DNA of 64,000 nucleotides from CAVPUA01 sp963708805 (GTDB lineage Bacteria > Actinomycetota > Actinomycetes > Mycobacteriales > Jatrophihabitantaceae). Below, one piece after another: positions 8,275 to 16,516 of the stretch (position 1 is the first letter of the stretch; each line of letters begins with the position of its first letter). The position numbers and the translations under genes are program-made. The notes under the pieces are model-generated. The model searched no databases. It was not told the origin of the DNA and saw only the letters and a list, made by a program, of their open reading frames with translations. The DNA is taken from NCBI GenBank assembly GCA_963708805.1, contig CAVPUA010000003.1, positions 1,736,001 to 1,800,000 of the forward strand. The letters run 5' to 3'.

Positions 8275-9521
8275 TCAGGCCTGCTGTTTCCCCGTCTGCT
8301 TCCTTGCCTGCCGCCGGCGCGACACGTTGGGCAGATCGATTCCGGCGATGAACTCCTCGACCAACTCCGCCGTCCGCTCGCGGTATTCGAACTGGGGCAC
8401 GTGTCCGCAGTCAGCCAGAACGACCGTCCGCGCCGAGGGCAGAGCCTGCTGCACGTGTCGTGCGAACGCGGCCGGCACGAGCACGTCGCGGTCGCCCCAG
8501 ACGAACATCGCGGGTGGCTTCAACGCGCCCAGCCGCTGCCAGAAGCCGGTCTCGCCGAACGGTTCGTCCAGATAGATCTGACGCAGTGCGGCGAAGAACG
8601 CGACTCGGCCCCGGCGAGTGCCGATCACCCGCTCGAACTCGTCGACGGCGGCTTGGTACCAGACGTCGGGCAGGCGAGAGGGGTCGGCGAACAACGCTCG
8701 CAGTCCCCGGACGACGAGAACTCGTGGCACCCGGACGCTTCAGGGCCGCCAGCTCTGGACGCACCACGCGCACGAGCGGGACGAACTGGCGCAGGCGGCG
8801 GAACGCGACAGCTGGGCAGAGCAGCACGAGCCCGCGGATCGGTGTCGGATCGATCATGGCGGCTTCCAGCGCCGTCCGCCCGCCCAGGCTGTTGCCGACG
8901 AGGATCGCCGGAGTCTCGCCGCAGGTCTCGGTGATGAACGCCGAGAGCCAGTTCCCGAGGAACTTCGCGCCGTAGTTGAAACGGCCGCCGCCCGAGGCGC
9001 CGTGACCGGGCATGTCCGGGGCCAGCACGCGGTACTTGCGGCCGAGGTCGACGATCAACGGCAGCATCGAGGCGTTGGTCGCGCCCAGGCCGTGCACCAG
9101 GACGATCGGTTGTGCGTCCGCCGGGCCGGCCTCGAGGAAGAACGTCTCGATGCCACCGGCAATGATCAAGCGGGTCCGGGTGAGATGGTCGGCCGGCTCG
9201 TTGCTGACGAACAGGCCATCGAGCTGCAGGGACAGGGCGAGGTTGCCGCGAACGACCAGCTCGCCGTCGAGGAAGGCCTCGACGCCACTACGGCGTCCGG
9301 ACGACCACGTCGCTGAGCACGTCGACCGAGGCTCGCACCGTCGTCGTCGGATGCGCCGGTGCGCCCCGGCGGGCCGTCAGCCGGCCGCGATCGATGACCA
9401 CCGTCCAGTTCCACACGCCGCCGGCGCTGAGCAGGATGGTGGCCGACGTGTCGGCGAGCACGGGCGAGAACTTCCCGCGCAGCCGCTGATCGAGCAGCGG
9501 CAACAGATCATGGTCGACCAA
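8275..9521 (-). CDS. SCP2 sterol-carrier domain fused to alpha/beta hydrolase, two frame breaks
   Basis: The TTG start at 9521 is chosen because AAGGAGG lies nine bases upstream. Residues about 1-120 resemble an SCP2/sterol-binding domain (LLPLLDQRLRGKFSPVLAD, then GVWNWTVVIDRGRLTARRG and GVEAFLDGELVVRGNLALS). Residues about 130-414 are an alpha/beta hydrolase: VLVHGLGA oxyanion region, GNSLGGRTAL with the nucleophile Ser, an acid in WGDRDVLVP and His in DCGHVPQ. +1 breaks near 9290 and 8727 interrupt the gene; spanning them gives 414 residues. The fusion suggests a hydrolase acting on a bound lipid or acyl ester. The substrate is unknown. It is convergent with meaB, 12 bases apart. Confidence 0.75.
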
Positions 9522-9585
9522 CGGTGCGCACCTCCTTCGGTGGATCCTGCCGCATTCGTGGCGAACTTGCCTCGATGTCCGCTGC

Positions 9586-9597
9586 TACCCACGAGTA
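9586..9597. promoter_or_regulatory. TACCCACGAGTA variant of the acyl-CoA operator-like element
   Basis: TACCCACGAGTA followed by ACAT shares TAC-n5-GAGTA with the exact repeats at 5523-5534 and 49193-49204, and GAGTAACAT with the latter. It lies between the divergent SCP2-hydrolase gene (start 9521) and a small ORF (start 9633), so it could control either. The match is weaker than between the other two sites. Confidence 0.35.
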
Positions 9598-9632
9598 ACA
9601 TTTCCGGAATCACCAGCGACGAGGAGTCCCGA

Positions 9633-9762
9633 ATGGCCGACCTGAGCGCGACGGCGACGTCTGGACGCTGAGTCGCGGATGTACGCCGACGTGCTGGCGG
9701 CGCTGTCCGGCGGTGCGCGTTGGCCCGAACTCCCGGCGGGTTCTTATCTGAACTGGTTATGA
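9633..9762 (+). CDS. hypothetical 42-residue protein, one frame break
   Basis: The ATG at 9633 has a GAGGAG ribosome binding site. The frame stops after 12 codons, but a single +1 correction near 9669 joins MADLSATATSGR to ESRMYADVLAALSGG and ends with SYLNWL at 9762. The length arithmetic (130 bases, one too many) fits one extra base, the same lesion type as in surrounding genes. No family recognised. The stop overlaps the Zur-type box in front of zur. It could also be a chance ORF. Confidence 0.35.
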
Positions 9763-9769
9763 TTATCAA
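9754..9769. promoter_or_regulatory. Zur-type box upstream of zur
   Basis: TGGTTATGATTATCAA is an imperfect inverted repeat of the Fur/Zur class (compare TTGATAATCATAACCA on the other strand), ending 13 bases before the zur start codon. TATGAT within it could be the -10 hexamer. This implies autoregulation by zinc; assignment rests on similarity to known actinobacterial Zur boxes and on the downstream genes. Confidence 0.6.
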
Positions 9770-9782
9770 CTAGACTGGTCGC

Positions 9783-10190
9783 ATGACTTCGCATGCAGCG
9801 CCGCGCCGTCGCGAAACGCGACAGGGCGGCATCGTCCGGGATGCATTGGCCGAATCGGAAGGCTTCCGCAGTGCCCAGGAGGTCTACTCCGTGCTTCGTC
9901 AGCAGGGCGAGTCCGTCGGGCTGTCGACGGTCTACCGACACCTGCAGGGTCTGGCCGATGTCGGCGAGGTGGACGTGATCCACACGCCTGAGGGCGAGAC
10001 CACTTATCGCTTCTGCGGCGATGCCATCCGCAAGCATCACCACCACCTGGTCTGTCGCGTGTGCGGCCGGGCCGAAGAGATCGAGGGTCGCGGCGTCGAA
10101 CGCTGGGCGGCGACCGTGGCCGAGCAGCACGGCTACACCGATGTCGATCACACCCTCGAGGTGTTCGGGGTCTGCGCAAGCTGCCGCTGA
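9783..10190 (+). CDS. zur: Fur-family zinc uptake regulator
   Basis: A 135-residue Fur-family repressor. The N-terminal winged helix carries the recognition helix SVGLSTVYRHLQGL; the C-terminal dimerisation half has the KHHHHLVCRVCGR metal site and a second CxxC at the end (GVCASC), the structural zinc site of Zur and Fur proteins. The downstream znuACB operon, and boxes in front of both units, identify it as Zur rather than an iron or peroxide regulator. It would repress zinc import when zinc is plentiful. Confidence 0.88.
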   Translation: MTSHAAPRRRETRQGGIVRDALAESEGFRSAQEVYSVLRQQGESVGLSTVYRHLQGLADVGEVDVIHTPEGETTYRFCGDAIRKHHHHLVCRVCGRAEEIEGRGVERWAATVAEQHGYTDVDHTLEVFGVCASCR

Positions 10191-10205
10191 CGTTTGACAA
10201 CGATA

Positions 10206-10222
10206 TTGAGAATGGTTTTCAA
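10206..10222. promoter_or_regulatory. Zur-type box upstream of znuA
   Basis: TTGAGAATGGTTTTCAA is a 17-base inverted repeat of the Zur class, ending seven bases before the znuA ATG. A TTGACA hexamer at 10194-10199 just upstream is a plausible -35, so the box overlaps the core promoter. The mRNA leader would be very short or absent. Confidence 0.75.
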
Positions 10223-10229
10223 TAGCAGT

Positions 10230-11108
10230 ATGCGAATCACGCTCGTCGCCGTACTGACTCTCGCGCTCCTCGTGGGCTGCTCGACCTCGGTGTCCAAGGG
10301 CGGGCCGGTGCGGGTGGTCGCCGGAGAGAACTTCTGGGGGAACGTGGCGGCGCAGATCGGCGGCGCCCACGTCCGCGTCACGTCGATCATCAGCGACCCC
10401 AACGCCGATCCGCATGAGTACGAGTCCGATACCCGCAACGCGGCCGACATCGCGCGGGCCGGGCTGGTGATCGAGAACGGCCTCGGCTACGACGACTTCA
10501 TGGGCAAGCTGGTCTCGGCCTCCTCGCCGAAGGGGCGGGAGGTTCTCCATGTCGATCAGGTGATGTCCATCGGCGGCGACGACGCGAACCCGCACATCTG
10601 GTACGACACCGCGAAGCTTCCTCTCGTCGCCAGCGCGATCGCCTCGTCACTCGGCCGGCTCGACCCGGCCGACCAAGCCGCGTTCACCGCCAACGCAACG
10701 GCATTCGACGCGTCGCTGGCCCCGATCACCGACGTCATCTCGACGATCAAGGCGAAGTACGGCGGCGAGCCGATTGCCTACACTGAGCGCGTGCCGGGGT
10801 ATCTCGTCGATGCGGCCGGCCTTCGACTCGGCATCCCCGCGTCCTTCGCCCAGTCGGTCGAGGACGGCAACGACCCGAGCGCCGGCGACACCGCCGCCTT
10901 CGACCGTGCCCTGTCGGAGCACCGGGTCCGGGTGTTGCTCTACAACAGCCAGGTCACCGATCCGACCACGGACAAGATCAAGGCCCTCGCCACGACGGCG
11001 GGCGTCCCGGTCGTCGGGGTGTCCGAGACCTTGCCCTCGTCCGACCATGATTTCCAGTCCTGGCAGCTACGGCAGGCCCGCGCTCTGCTCACCGCCCTGG
11101 GCGGCTGA
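10230..11108 (+). CDS. znuA: zinc ABC transporter substrate-binding lipoprotein
   Basis: Captures zinc outside the membrane for the ZnuBC importer. The start at 10230 gives MRITLVAVLTLALLVGCS, a lipoprotein signal peptide with lipobox LVGC, so the protein is anchored at Cys17. The 292-residue cluster A-I fold shows metal-site segments DPHEYE and NPHIW (His ligands), then YTERVPGYL where a third ligand is expected and an acidic loop near the C-terminus. The His-rich loop seen in many zinc ZnuA proteins is missing. A manganese-type paralogue is possible, but the Zur box favours zinc. The stop abuts the ATG of the ATPase gene. Confidence 0.9.
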   Translation: MRITLVAVLTLALLVGCSTSVSKGGPVRVVAGENFWGNVAAQIGGAHVRVTSIISDPNADPHEYESDTRNAADIARAGLVIENGLGYDDFMGKLVSASSPKGREVLHVDQVMSIGGDDANPHIWYDTAKLPLVASAIASSLGRLDPADQAAFTANATAFDASLAPITDVISTIKAKYGGEPIAYTERVPGYLVDAAGLRLGIPASFAQSVEDGNDPSAGDTAAFDRALSEHRVRVLLYNSQVTDPTTDKIKALATTAGVPVVGVSETLPSSDHDFQSWQLRQARALLTALGG

Positions 11109-11909
11109 ATGAGTGACCGTCCCGCGATCCGGCTGCACGGCGCCGAACTGGCCTACGGGCCGCGAACGCTCTGGCGCGGGCTCGATCTCGACATCGCACC
11201 CGGTGAGTTCCTGGCCGTGCTCGGCCCGAATGGTTCCGGCAAGACCTCGTTGCTCAAGGTGCTTCTCGGGCTCACCCAGCTGAGCGGTGGCACCGTCGAG
11301 GTGTCGGGAGTGGCTCCTCACAAGGGCAGCAGTGCGGTGGGCTACGTGCCGCAACAGAAGGGGTTCGACGCCGACCTCGGGGTCCGCGGGCGAGACCTGG
11401 TCGAACTCGGCCTGACCGGCCACCGTTACGGCTTCGGCCGGGCGGGCGGTGACGTACGGGCCCGAGTCGACGCCGCGATCGCGTCGGTCGGGGCGAGCGC
11501 CTACGCCGATCGCGCGATCGGACGGCTCTCGGGCGGCGAGCAGCAGCGCCTGCGCGTGGCCCAGGCGCTGCTCGGCGACCCGTCGGTCCTGCTGTGCGAC
11601 GAGCCGTTGCTGTCGCTCGATCTCGCCCACCAACGGGCCGTCGTCGAGCTGCTCGATGCTCGACGGAAGGCCGCGGGAACCGCGATCGTGTTCGTCACGC
11701 ACGAGATCAACCCCATCCTGCCGATCGTGGACCGCGTGCTGTACCTGGTGAACGGTCGCTGGGCGATCGGTCCGCCGGACGAGGTGATGACGAGCGAGCG
11801 GCTCAGCGAGCTGTACGGCACCGACATCGACGTCGTCCGGGTGCGGGGGCGGATCGTCGTGGTCGGCGCCACCGACGACGAGCACCACCAGCATGGCGAG
11901 GCGTCGTGA
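11109..11909 (+). CDS. znuC: zinc ABC transporter ATP-binding protein
   Basis: ATPase subunit powering zinc import. The 266-residue protein has Walker A GPNGSGKTS, the Q-loop in GYVPQQKGFDADL, signature LSGGEQQRL, Walker B VLLCDEPL, and the switch His in FVTHEINPI. Its ATG starts directly after the znuA stop, and its TGA overlaps the permease GTG, so the three genes are translationally coupled. The His-rich C-terminal tail (DDEHHQHGEAS) may bind metal. Confidence 0.93.
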   Translation: MSDRPAIRLHGAELAYGPRTLWRGLDLDIAPGEFLAVLGPNGSGKTSLLKVLLGLTQLSGGTVEVSGVAPHKGSSAVGYVPQQKGFDADLGVRGRDLVELGLTGHRYGFGRAGGDVRARVDAAIASVGASAYADRAIGRLSGGEQQRLRVAQALLGDPSVLLCDEPLLSLDLAHQRAVVELLDARRKAAGTAIVFVTHEINPILPIVDRVLYLVNGRWAIGPPDEVMTSERLSELYGTDIDVVRVRGRIVVVGATDDEHHQHGEAS

Positions 11910-12712
11910 TCGGCACCTACCTGCAACTGCCGTTCGCCCAGCACGCGTTGATCGCGGCGACGCTCATCGCGATCACGAGCGGCCTCATCGGCCCCTTCGT
12001 CGCCGCGCGGGACATGGCCTTTGCCGTGCACGGCACCGCCGAGCTCGCGTTCACCGGGGCGGCCGCCGGCCTGCTGATCGGCGGGGACGCGGTGGCCGGT
12101 GCGCTGCTCGGCTCACTTGTCGTCGCGACGGCGATCGGCCTGCTGGGGGAGCGCCCGGCCGAACGCAACACCGCCATCGGGGTCATCCTCGCGTTCGGCC
12201 TCGGGGTCGGCGTTCTGCTGCTGTCCTACTACCACGGGTTTGCGACCGAGGCGACGAATATCCTGTTCGGACAGATCCTCGGCGTCAGCACGCGCGATCT
12301 GATCCTGCTCGGATCGATCGCCGGACTCGTCGTCGTCTGCCTCGCGGTGATCTACCGTCCGCTGTTCTTCGCGTCGGTCGATCCCGAGGTGGCGGCCGCG
12401 CGAGGCGTCCGCACGCGCCTGCTCGGGTTGATCTTCGTCTACCTGCTCGCTCTCACCGTGACCGAGGCGGCGCAGATCGTCGGTACGTTGCTCGTGCTGA
12501 GCCTGGCGATAACGCCGGCCGCCGCGGCTCGCCAGCTCAGGGCCAACCCGCGACGGGTCAGCGTGTTGTCGGTGGCGGTCGCACTGGTCGCGGCCGACGG
12601 CGGGCTGCTGCTCAGTTTCCAGTTCGACTCGATCAAAGCCAGCGTCTTCATCACATTCCTGGCCTTCGCGGCTTACCTGGCGGCACGCGGCATCCGGCTC
12701 GTCCGGCATTAG
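11906..12712 (+). CDS. znuB: zinc ABC transporter permease
   Basis: Membrane subunit of the zinc importer, 268 residues with about eight hydrophobic helices, matching the ABC-3 family. Family marks include LIGPFVAARDMAFAVHGTAELAFTG near the N-terminus, the NILFGQILGV segment and the VTEAAQIVGTLLVLSLAITPAAAARQL coupling region. The GTG at 11906 shares four bases (GTGA) with the znuC stop and is preferred over the longer in-frame extension. It ends the zur-znuACB unit. Confidence 0.92.
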   Translation: MIGTYLQLPFAQHALIAATLIAITSGLIGPFVAARDMAFAVHGTAELAFTGAAAGLLIGGDAVAGALLGSLVVATAIGLLGERPAERNTAIGVILAFGLGVGVLLLSYYHGFATEATNILFGQILGVSTRDLILLGSIAGLVVVCLAVIYRPLFFASVDPEVAAARGVRTRLLGLIFVYLLALTVTEAAQIVGTLLVLSLAITPAAAARQLRANPRRVSVLSVAVALVAADGGLLLSFQFDSIKASVFITFLAFAAYLAARGIRLVRH

Positions 12713-12806
12713 CGACACCTGATTCCACCGCGGCGGAGGGTTGTCGGAGCGGAGCTCGACCGGGATATCCTCCGAGCGCAATGTTGCCACCGCAGGAAGT
12801 CCGTTG

Positions 12807-12994
12807 ATGAGTGACGCCACCCGGATTTTGCCGAGTCTGGCGTGAATCCGTTGCTGCACTATCTGGATCATGGTGCGGCCGAGGCCGATGTGACGGTGAC
12901 CTCGGCCGCGCAGGTCGCTGCGACTCGGGTGTCCTGGGCCGACGGTCTGGCGCGCACGATCGACTACCTCAAGAACACCGAACGGTTCGACTGA
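12807..12994 (+). CDS. hypothetical small protein, possible frame break
   Basis: The ATG at 12807 has an AGGAA site nine bases upstream but reads only 13 codons. A second frame gives ESGVNPLLHYLDHGAA and ends WADGLARTIDYLKNTERFD. One missing base near 12820 would join them into 62 residues; alternatively translation begins at GTG 12842 (50 residues). The last 20 residues resemble the C-terminal helix of NAD-dependent epimerases, so it could also be a gene remnant. Convergent with the DUF2127 gene. Confidence 0.35.
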
Positions 12995-13004
12995 TCACGG
13001 CTGA

Positions 13005-13763
13005 TCAACTTCCGGTCGCGCTGGCCGACTCGACCTCGAGCAGCGAGACCTCGTGCAGCGACTGCTCGTAGGCCTTTCCACCGCCCCGTATCCCGAACAG
13101 CCGCTTCGACACCAGCAGGTAGACCACTGCGGCCACGTTGATCAACAACACGACCAACTTGAGCCAGGTGACCTTCTCGGTGAGTTCGTACACCTCGAGT
13201 GGGACGAACAACGTCGTGCCGACGACGGCCACGTACTCGCCCCAGCGTTTGAGCGACCACAGCCCGATGCCTTCGAGCAGCTGCAGCGCCCCGTAGACGA
13301 ACAGGCCGGTGGCGATGAGGTTCAGCGTCGAGGGCTTCGCATCGAGCGCCTTCTCGATCGAGTTGACCGTGCTCGAGTCGCTGACGTTGAAGTGGATCTG
13401 ATCGAAGAAAGGCTTGAGCGAGCTGAGGTCGGTGTCGAAGAGCTGCTTGAGGCTGACCTGGGTGCTCTTCAGGCGCAGGACCGCGACGCCCAGCAGGATG
13501 ATGATCAACCCACGCACCCACCGTTCGATCGCCAGCGCCCGCAGGATGAATGCCGAGCGCAGGGCCTTGCCGCGCAGCAGCACGGGAGCATCGTCGGCCG
13601 GTCCGGCCGCGCTCGCCGCGCCGAGCACGTAGGTTCCGCAGCGCAGGCACCGCCACGCGTCGCCCAGCGGCGTGCTCGCTTCGAGCTTGGCGCGGTACGC
13701 GGGCTCGTCGGCGGCGTACGTGACGTGCCCCTTGCGGGCGCACGTGCGCAGATCCCAGTCCAT
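13005..13763 (-). CDS. DUF2127 membrane protein
   Basis: This 252-residue protein starts MDWDLRTCARKGHVTY, a typical beginning of DUF2127 proteins. Cys8 with C39-x2-C42 (RCLRCGTYV) suggests a small zinc ribbon before the membrane part. Four hydrophobic segments follow (about residues 82-100, 150-168, 175-190 and 205-222). The function of the family is unknown. It stands alone between a small ORF and the acyl-CoA dehydrogenase gene. Confidence 0.8.
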   Translation of the reverse strand: MDWDLRTCARKGHVTYAADEPAYRAKLEASTPLGDAWRCLRCGTYVLGAASAAGPADDAPVLLRGKALRSAFILRALAIERWVRGLIIILLGVAVLRLKSTQVSLKQLFDTDLSSLKPFFDQIHFNVSDSSTVNSIEKALDAKPSTLNLIATGLFVYGALQLLEGIGLWSLKRWGEYVAVVGTTLFVPLEVYELTEKVTWLKLVVLLINVAAVVYLLVSKRLFGIRGGGKAYEQSLHEVSLLEVESASATGS

Positions 13764-13792
13764 TCCGCGCAGCCTAGAGCGTGGGCTGCTCG

Positions 13793-14965
13793 TCAGCGGA
13801 AGGCGTCGAGTCCGGTGAGCCGCTGGCCGAGAACCAGGGTGTGGACCTCGTGGGTGCCCTCATAGGTGTAGACCGTTTCGAGATTGACGGCATGCCGGAG
13901 CACCGGGTACTCGGTGGTGATGCCTGACCCGCCCAGGATCGAACGCGACTCGCGACAGATCTCCAGCGCCGCGCGGACGTTGGCGAACTTGCCGAAGCTG
14001 ATCTGATGGGGCTGGATGCGGTGAGCGTCCTTGAGCTGTCCGAGGTGGCGCGCAGTGAGCTGGGCCTGCTGCAGCGACACCGCCATTTCGGCCAGCTTGC
14101 GCTGGGTCAGCTGGAAGCCGGCGATCGGGCGGCCGAACTGGGTGCGCGTCGTCGCGTAGCCGAGCGTGGCGGCCAGGGCGTCGGCCGCGGCGCCGGTGAC
14201 CCCCCAGATGATGCCGAAGCGCGCTTCGGTGAGGCAGCCGAGCGGACCCTTCAGGCCGCGCACTCCGGGCAGCATCGCATCGCCGGGCAGGCGGACCTCG
14301 TCGAAGGCCAGTTCGCTCGTGATCGAGGCCCGCAGCGAGATCTTGTGATGGACGTCCTGTGCGGTGAAGCCCGTCATCCCGGGCTCGACGAGGAAGCCGC
14401 GGATGCCGTCGTCCTCGGTGCGCGCCCAGACGACGGCGACATCGGCGATCGAGCCGTTGGTGATCCACATCTTGTTGCCGGTGAGGATCCAGTCGCTGCC
14501 GTCGCGCCGGGCGCGGGTGCGCATCGAGCCGGGATCCGAGCCGGAGTCGGGCTCGGTCAGGCCGAAGCAGCCGATCGCCTCGCCGGCCGCCATGCGCGGC
14601 AACCACTTCTGCTTCTGCTCCTCGCTGCCGTAGGCCCAGATCGAGTACATCGCCAGCGATCCCTGCACGCTCACCAACGACCGCAGGCCGGAGTCGACCG
14701 CCTCGACCTCGGCGCACACCAGGCCGTACTGGGAAGGCTGCGCGCCTTGGCAGCCGTAGCCCTCCAGATGCATGCCGAGTACGCCCAATGCCCCGAACTC
14801 CTGGGCCAGCTCGCGCGCCGGGAGCGTCCCGGACTCGAACCATTCCTGGATGTTGGGCCGCAGCCGGTCGTCGGCGAACTTGCGGACGGTGTCACGCAGC
14901 AGCCGGTCCTCATCGCTGAGTTCAGCGTCGAGATCGAGCAGGTCGAGGTCGTCGAGAGCGCTCAT
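13793..14965 (-). CDS. acyl-CoA dehydrogenase, glutaryl-CoA dehydrogenase-like
   Basis: FAD-dependent dehydrogenase of 390 residues. The catalytic base is the Glu in YEGTHEVHTLVLG, the position and context seen in glutaryl-CoA dehydrogenase (YEGTHDIHALILG). The substrate-binding segment RSLVSVQGSLAMY and the TTRTQFGRPIAGFQL motif also match that subfamily, as does FGLTEPDSGSDPGSM. Glutaryl-CoA dehydrogenases oxidatively decarboxylate glutaryl-CoA to crotonyl-CoA, which here could feed ccr, but some homologues act on other acyl-CoAs. It is divergent from a MarR regulator 63 bases away, which probably controls it. The ATG at 14965 follows a long in-frame extension that does not resemble the family. 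Confidence 0.88.
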   Translation of the reverse strand: MSALDDLDLLDLDAELSDEDRLLRDTVRKFADDRLRPNIQEWFESGTLPARELAQEFGALGVLGMHLEGYGCQGAQPSQYGLVCAEVEAVDSGLRSLVSVQGSLAMYSIWAYGSEEQKQKWLPRMAAGEAIGCFGLTEPDSGSDPGSMRTRARRDGSDWILTGNKMWITNGSIADVAVVWARTEDDGIRGFLVEPGMTGFTAQDVHHKISLRASITSELAFDEVRLPGDAMLPGVRGLKGPLGCLTEARFGIIWGVTGAAADALAATLGYATTRTQFGRPIAGFQLTQRKLAEMAVSLQQAQLTARHLGQLKDAHRIQPHQISFGKFANVRAALEICRESRSILGGSGITTEYPVLRHAVNLETVYTYEGTHEVHTLVLGQRLTGLDAFR

Positions 14966-15028
14966 CCGAGTCACGTTACCGCCCGGACGCCGCCCGGGGC
15001 CGGTCGTTGTCAGAGGTAGTCTGCGGCG

Positions 15029-15556
15029 GTGCCAGCCGAGAGTTCCGCGCTTGATTTCGACCCGATCGACCGAGCCGGAAATCTGTGGCAGTCGCGCTTC
15101 CCGGGCCAGGAGGCGGACGTGTATGCCTCGATGCGCGCCGTCACGTCGATCATGCGCGCCCACCAGATCCTGATCGCGGAGCTCGACGCCCTGTTGCGCC
15201 CCTACGGCGTGACCTTCAGCCGCTACGAGGCCCTCGTGCTGCTGTCCTTCAGCCGGGACGGCGCGCTGTCGTTGTCCAAGATCGGCCACCGGCTGCAGGT
15301 GCATGCCACGTCGGTCACCAACGTCATCGACCGGCTCGAGGCGGCGGGGCTGGTGCGCCGCGAACCCAATCCGAAGGACGGCCGCGGGACGCTGGCGGTG
15401 ATCACCGACGAGGGTCGGTCGGTCGCCATGAAGGCGACGGCCGATCTGAACGCCGCCCGGTTCGGGATGGCCTCGCTCGGCGAGACCGAGCTGGGGCAGG
15501 TGTTCGACATCCTGCGCGGTCTGCGGCTGGGCGCGGGCGATTTCACCCTCGAGTAG
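15029..15556 (+). CDS. MarR-family transcriptional regulator
   Basis: A 175-residue winged-helix regulator beginning at GTG. The HTH lies around LSLSKIGHRLQVHATSVTNV with the wing at EPNPKDGRGTLAVITDEG, both typical of MarR. A longer-than-usual N-terminal helix (about 30 residues) precedes the domain. Being divergent from the glutaryl-CoA-dehydrogenase-like gene, it probably binds the shared 63-base interval and responds to an acyl-CoA or aromatic ligand; this is inferred from arrangement only. Confidence 0.85.
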   Translation: MPAESSALDFDPIDRAGNLWQSRFPGQEADVYASMRAVTSIMRAHQILIAELDALLRPYGVTFSRYEALVLLSFSRDGALSLSKIGHRLQVHATSVTNVIDRLEAAGLVRREPNPKDGRGTLAVITDEGRSVAMKATADLNAARFGMASLGETELGQVFDILRGLRLGAGDFTLE

Positions 15557-15609
15557 CGGTGTGATCGGTCAGCCACCGGCTGCCGCGCGATCTTGGGTAT
15601 GAAGGAGTC

Positions 15610-16473
15610 ATGACGACTTCAACGCTGCCCGCCCACGCATCCGGCACCTTCGACCTGGCCGGCAAGACGATTCACCGCCTCGGTTTCGGCGCGATGCGGC
15701 TCACCGGCAAGGGCATCTGGGGGCCGCCCGAGGACCGTGCCGAATGCGTCCGGGTCGTGCGACGGGCTGTCGAGCTCGGCGTGGACTTCATCGACACGGC
15801 CGACTCGTACGGCCCGTACGTCAGCGAGGAGATCCTGCGCGAGGCGCTCGAACCGATCCCTGACAGCGTGTTGATCGCGACCAAGGCCGGCTTCACCCGC
15901 AGCGGGCCGGACGTGTGGGCGGCGGTCGGGCGGCCCGAGTACCTGCGGCAGGAGTGCGAGATGTCGCTGCGCCGACTGGGGGTCGAGCGGATCGATCTGC
16001 TGCAACTGCACCGCATCGATCCGAAGGTCGCGTTCGAGGACCAGATCGGCGTGTTCAAGGATCTGCAGGACGAGGGCAAGATCGCCGCCTTCGGGCTCTC
16101 GGAGGTCTCGGTGGACGAGATCGAACGAGCCCGCGCGATCGTCGAGGTCGTATCGGTGCAGAACCTCTACAACCTGACCAACCGCCAGTCCGAAGAAGTC
16201 CTGGATCACTGCACCGACCAGGGGATCGCCTTCATTCCATGGTTCCCGATCGCGGCCGGCAAGCTGGCCGAGCCGGGCGGTCCGGTCGACGACGTGGTGA
16301 AGGCGACCGGCGCGACCGCGTCGCAGATCGCGTTGGCCTGGCTGCTCGCCCGCTCGCCGGTCATGCTGCCGATTCCGGGAACGTCCAAGGTGGCCCACCT
16401 CGAGGACAACGTGGCCGCCGCCGGGGTGACGCTGACCGACGCACAGGTCGCGGAACTGACCGCCGCGAGCTAG
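15610..16473 (+). CDS. aldo/keto reductase
   Basis: NADPH-dependent oxidoreductase with a TIM-barrel fold, 287 residues. The catalytic tetrad is visible: Asp and Tyr in FIDTADSYGP, Lys in LIATKAG, His in LLQLHRID. The C-terminal cofactor site LPIPGTSKVAHLEDN is typical. The physiological substrate of this oxidoreductase clade (YajO/Tas-like) cannot be told from sequence. An AAGGAG ribosome binding site precedes the ATG. Confidence 0.9.
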   Translation: MTTSTLPAHASGTFDLAGKTIHRLGFGAMRLTGKGIWGPPEDRAECVRVVRRAVELGVDFIDTADSYGPYVSEEILREALEPIPDSVLIATKAGFTRSGPDVWAAVGRPEYLRQECEMSLRRLGVERIDLLQLHRIDPKVAFEDQIGVFKDLQDEGKIAAFGLSEVSVDEIERARAIVEVVSVQNLYNLTNRQSEEVLDHCTDQGIAFIPWFPIAAGKLAEPGGPVDDVVKATGATASQIALAWLLARSPVMLPIPGTSKVAHLEDNVAAAGVTLTDAQVAELTAAS

Positions 16474-16516
16474 CCGTGGCGACCGCCGCGAGCCTGGCTC
16501 GGCGGGGACTGGAACA

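Noticed and set aside
12842..12994. Truncated NAD-dependent epimerase gene
   Set aside because: Only about 20 C-terminal residues look similar. That is too short to call, so it is listed as a small hypothetical protein.
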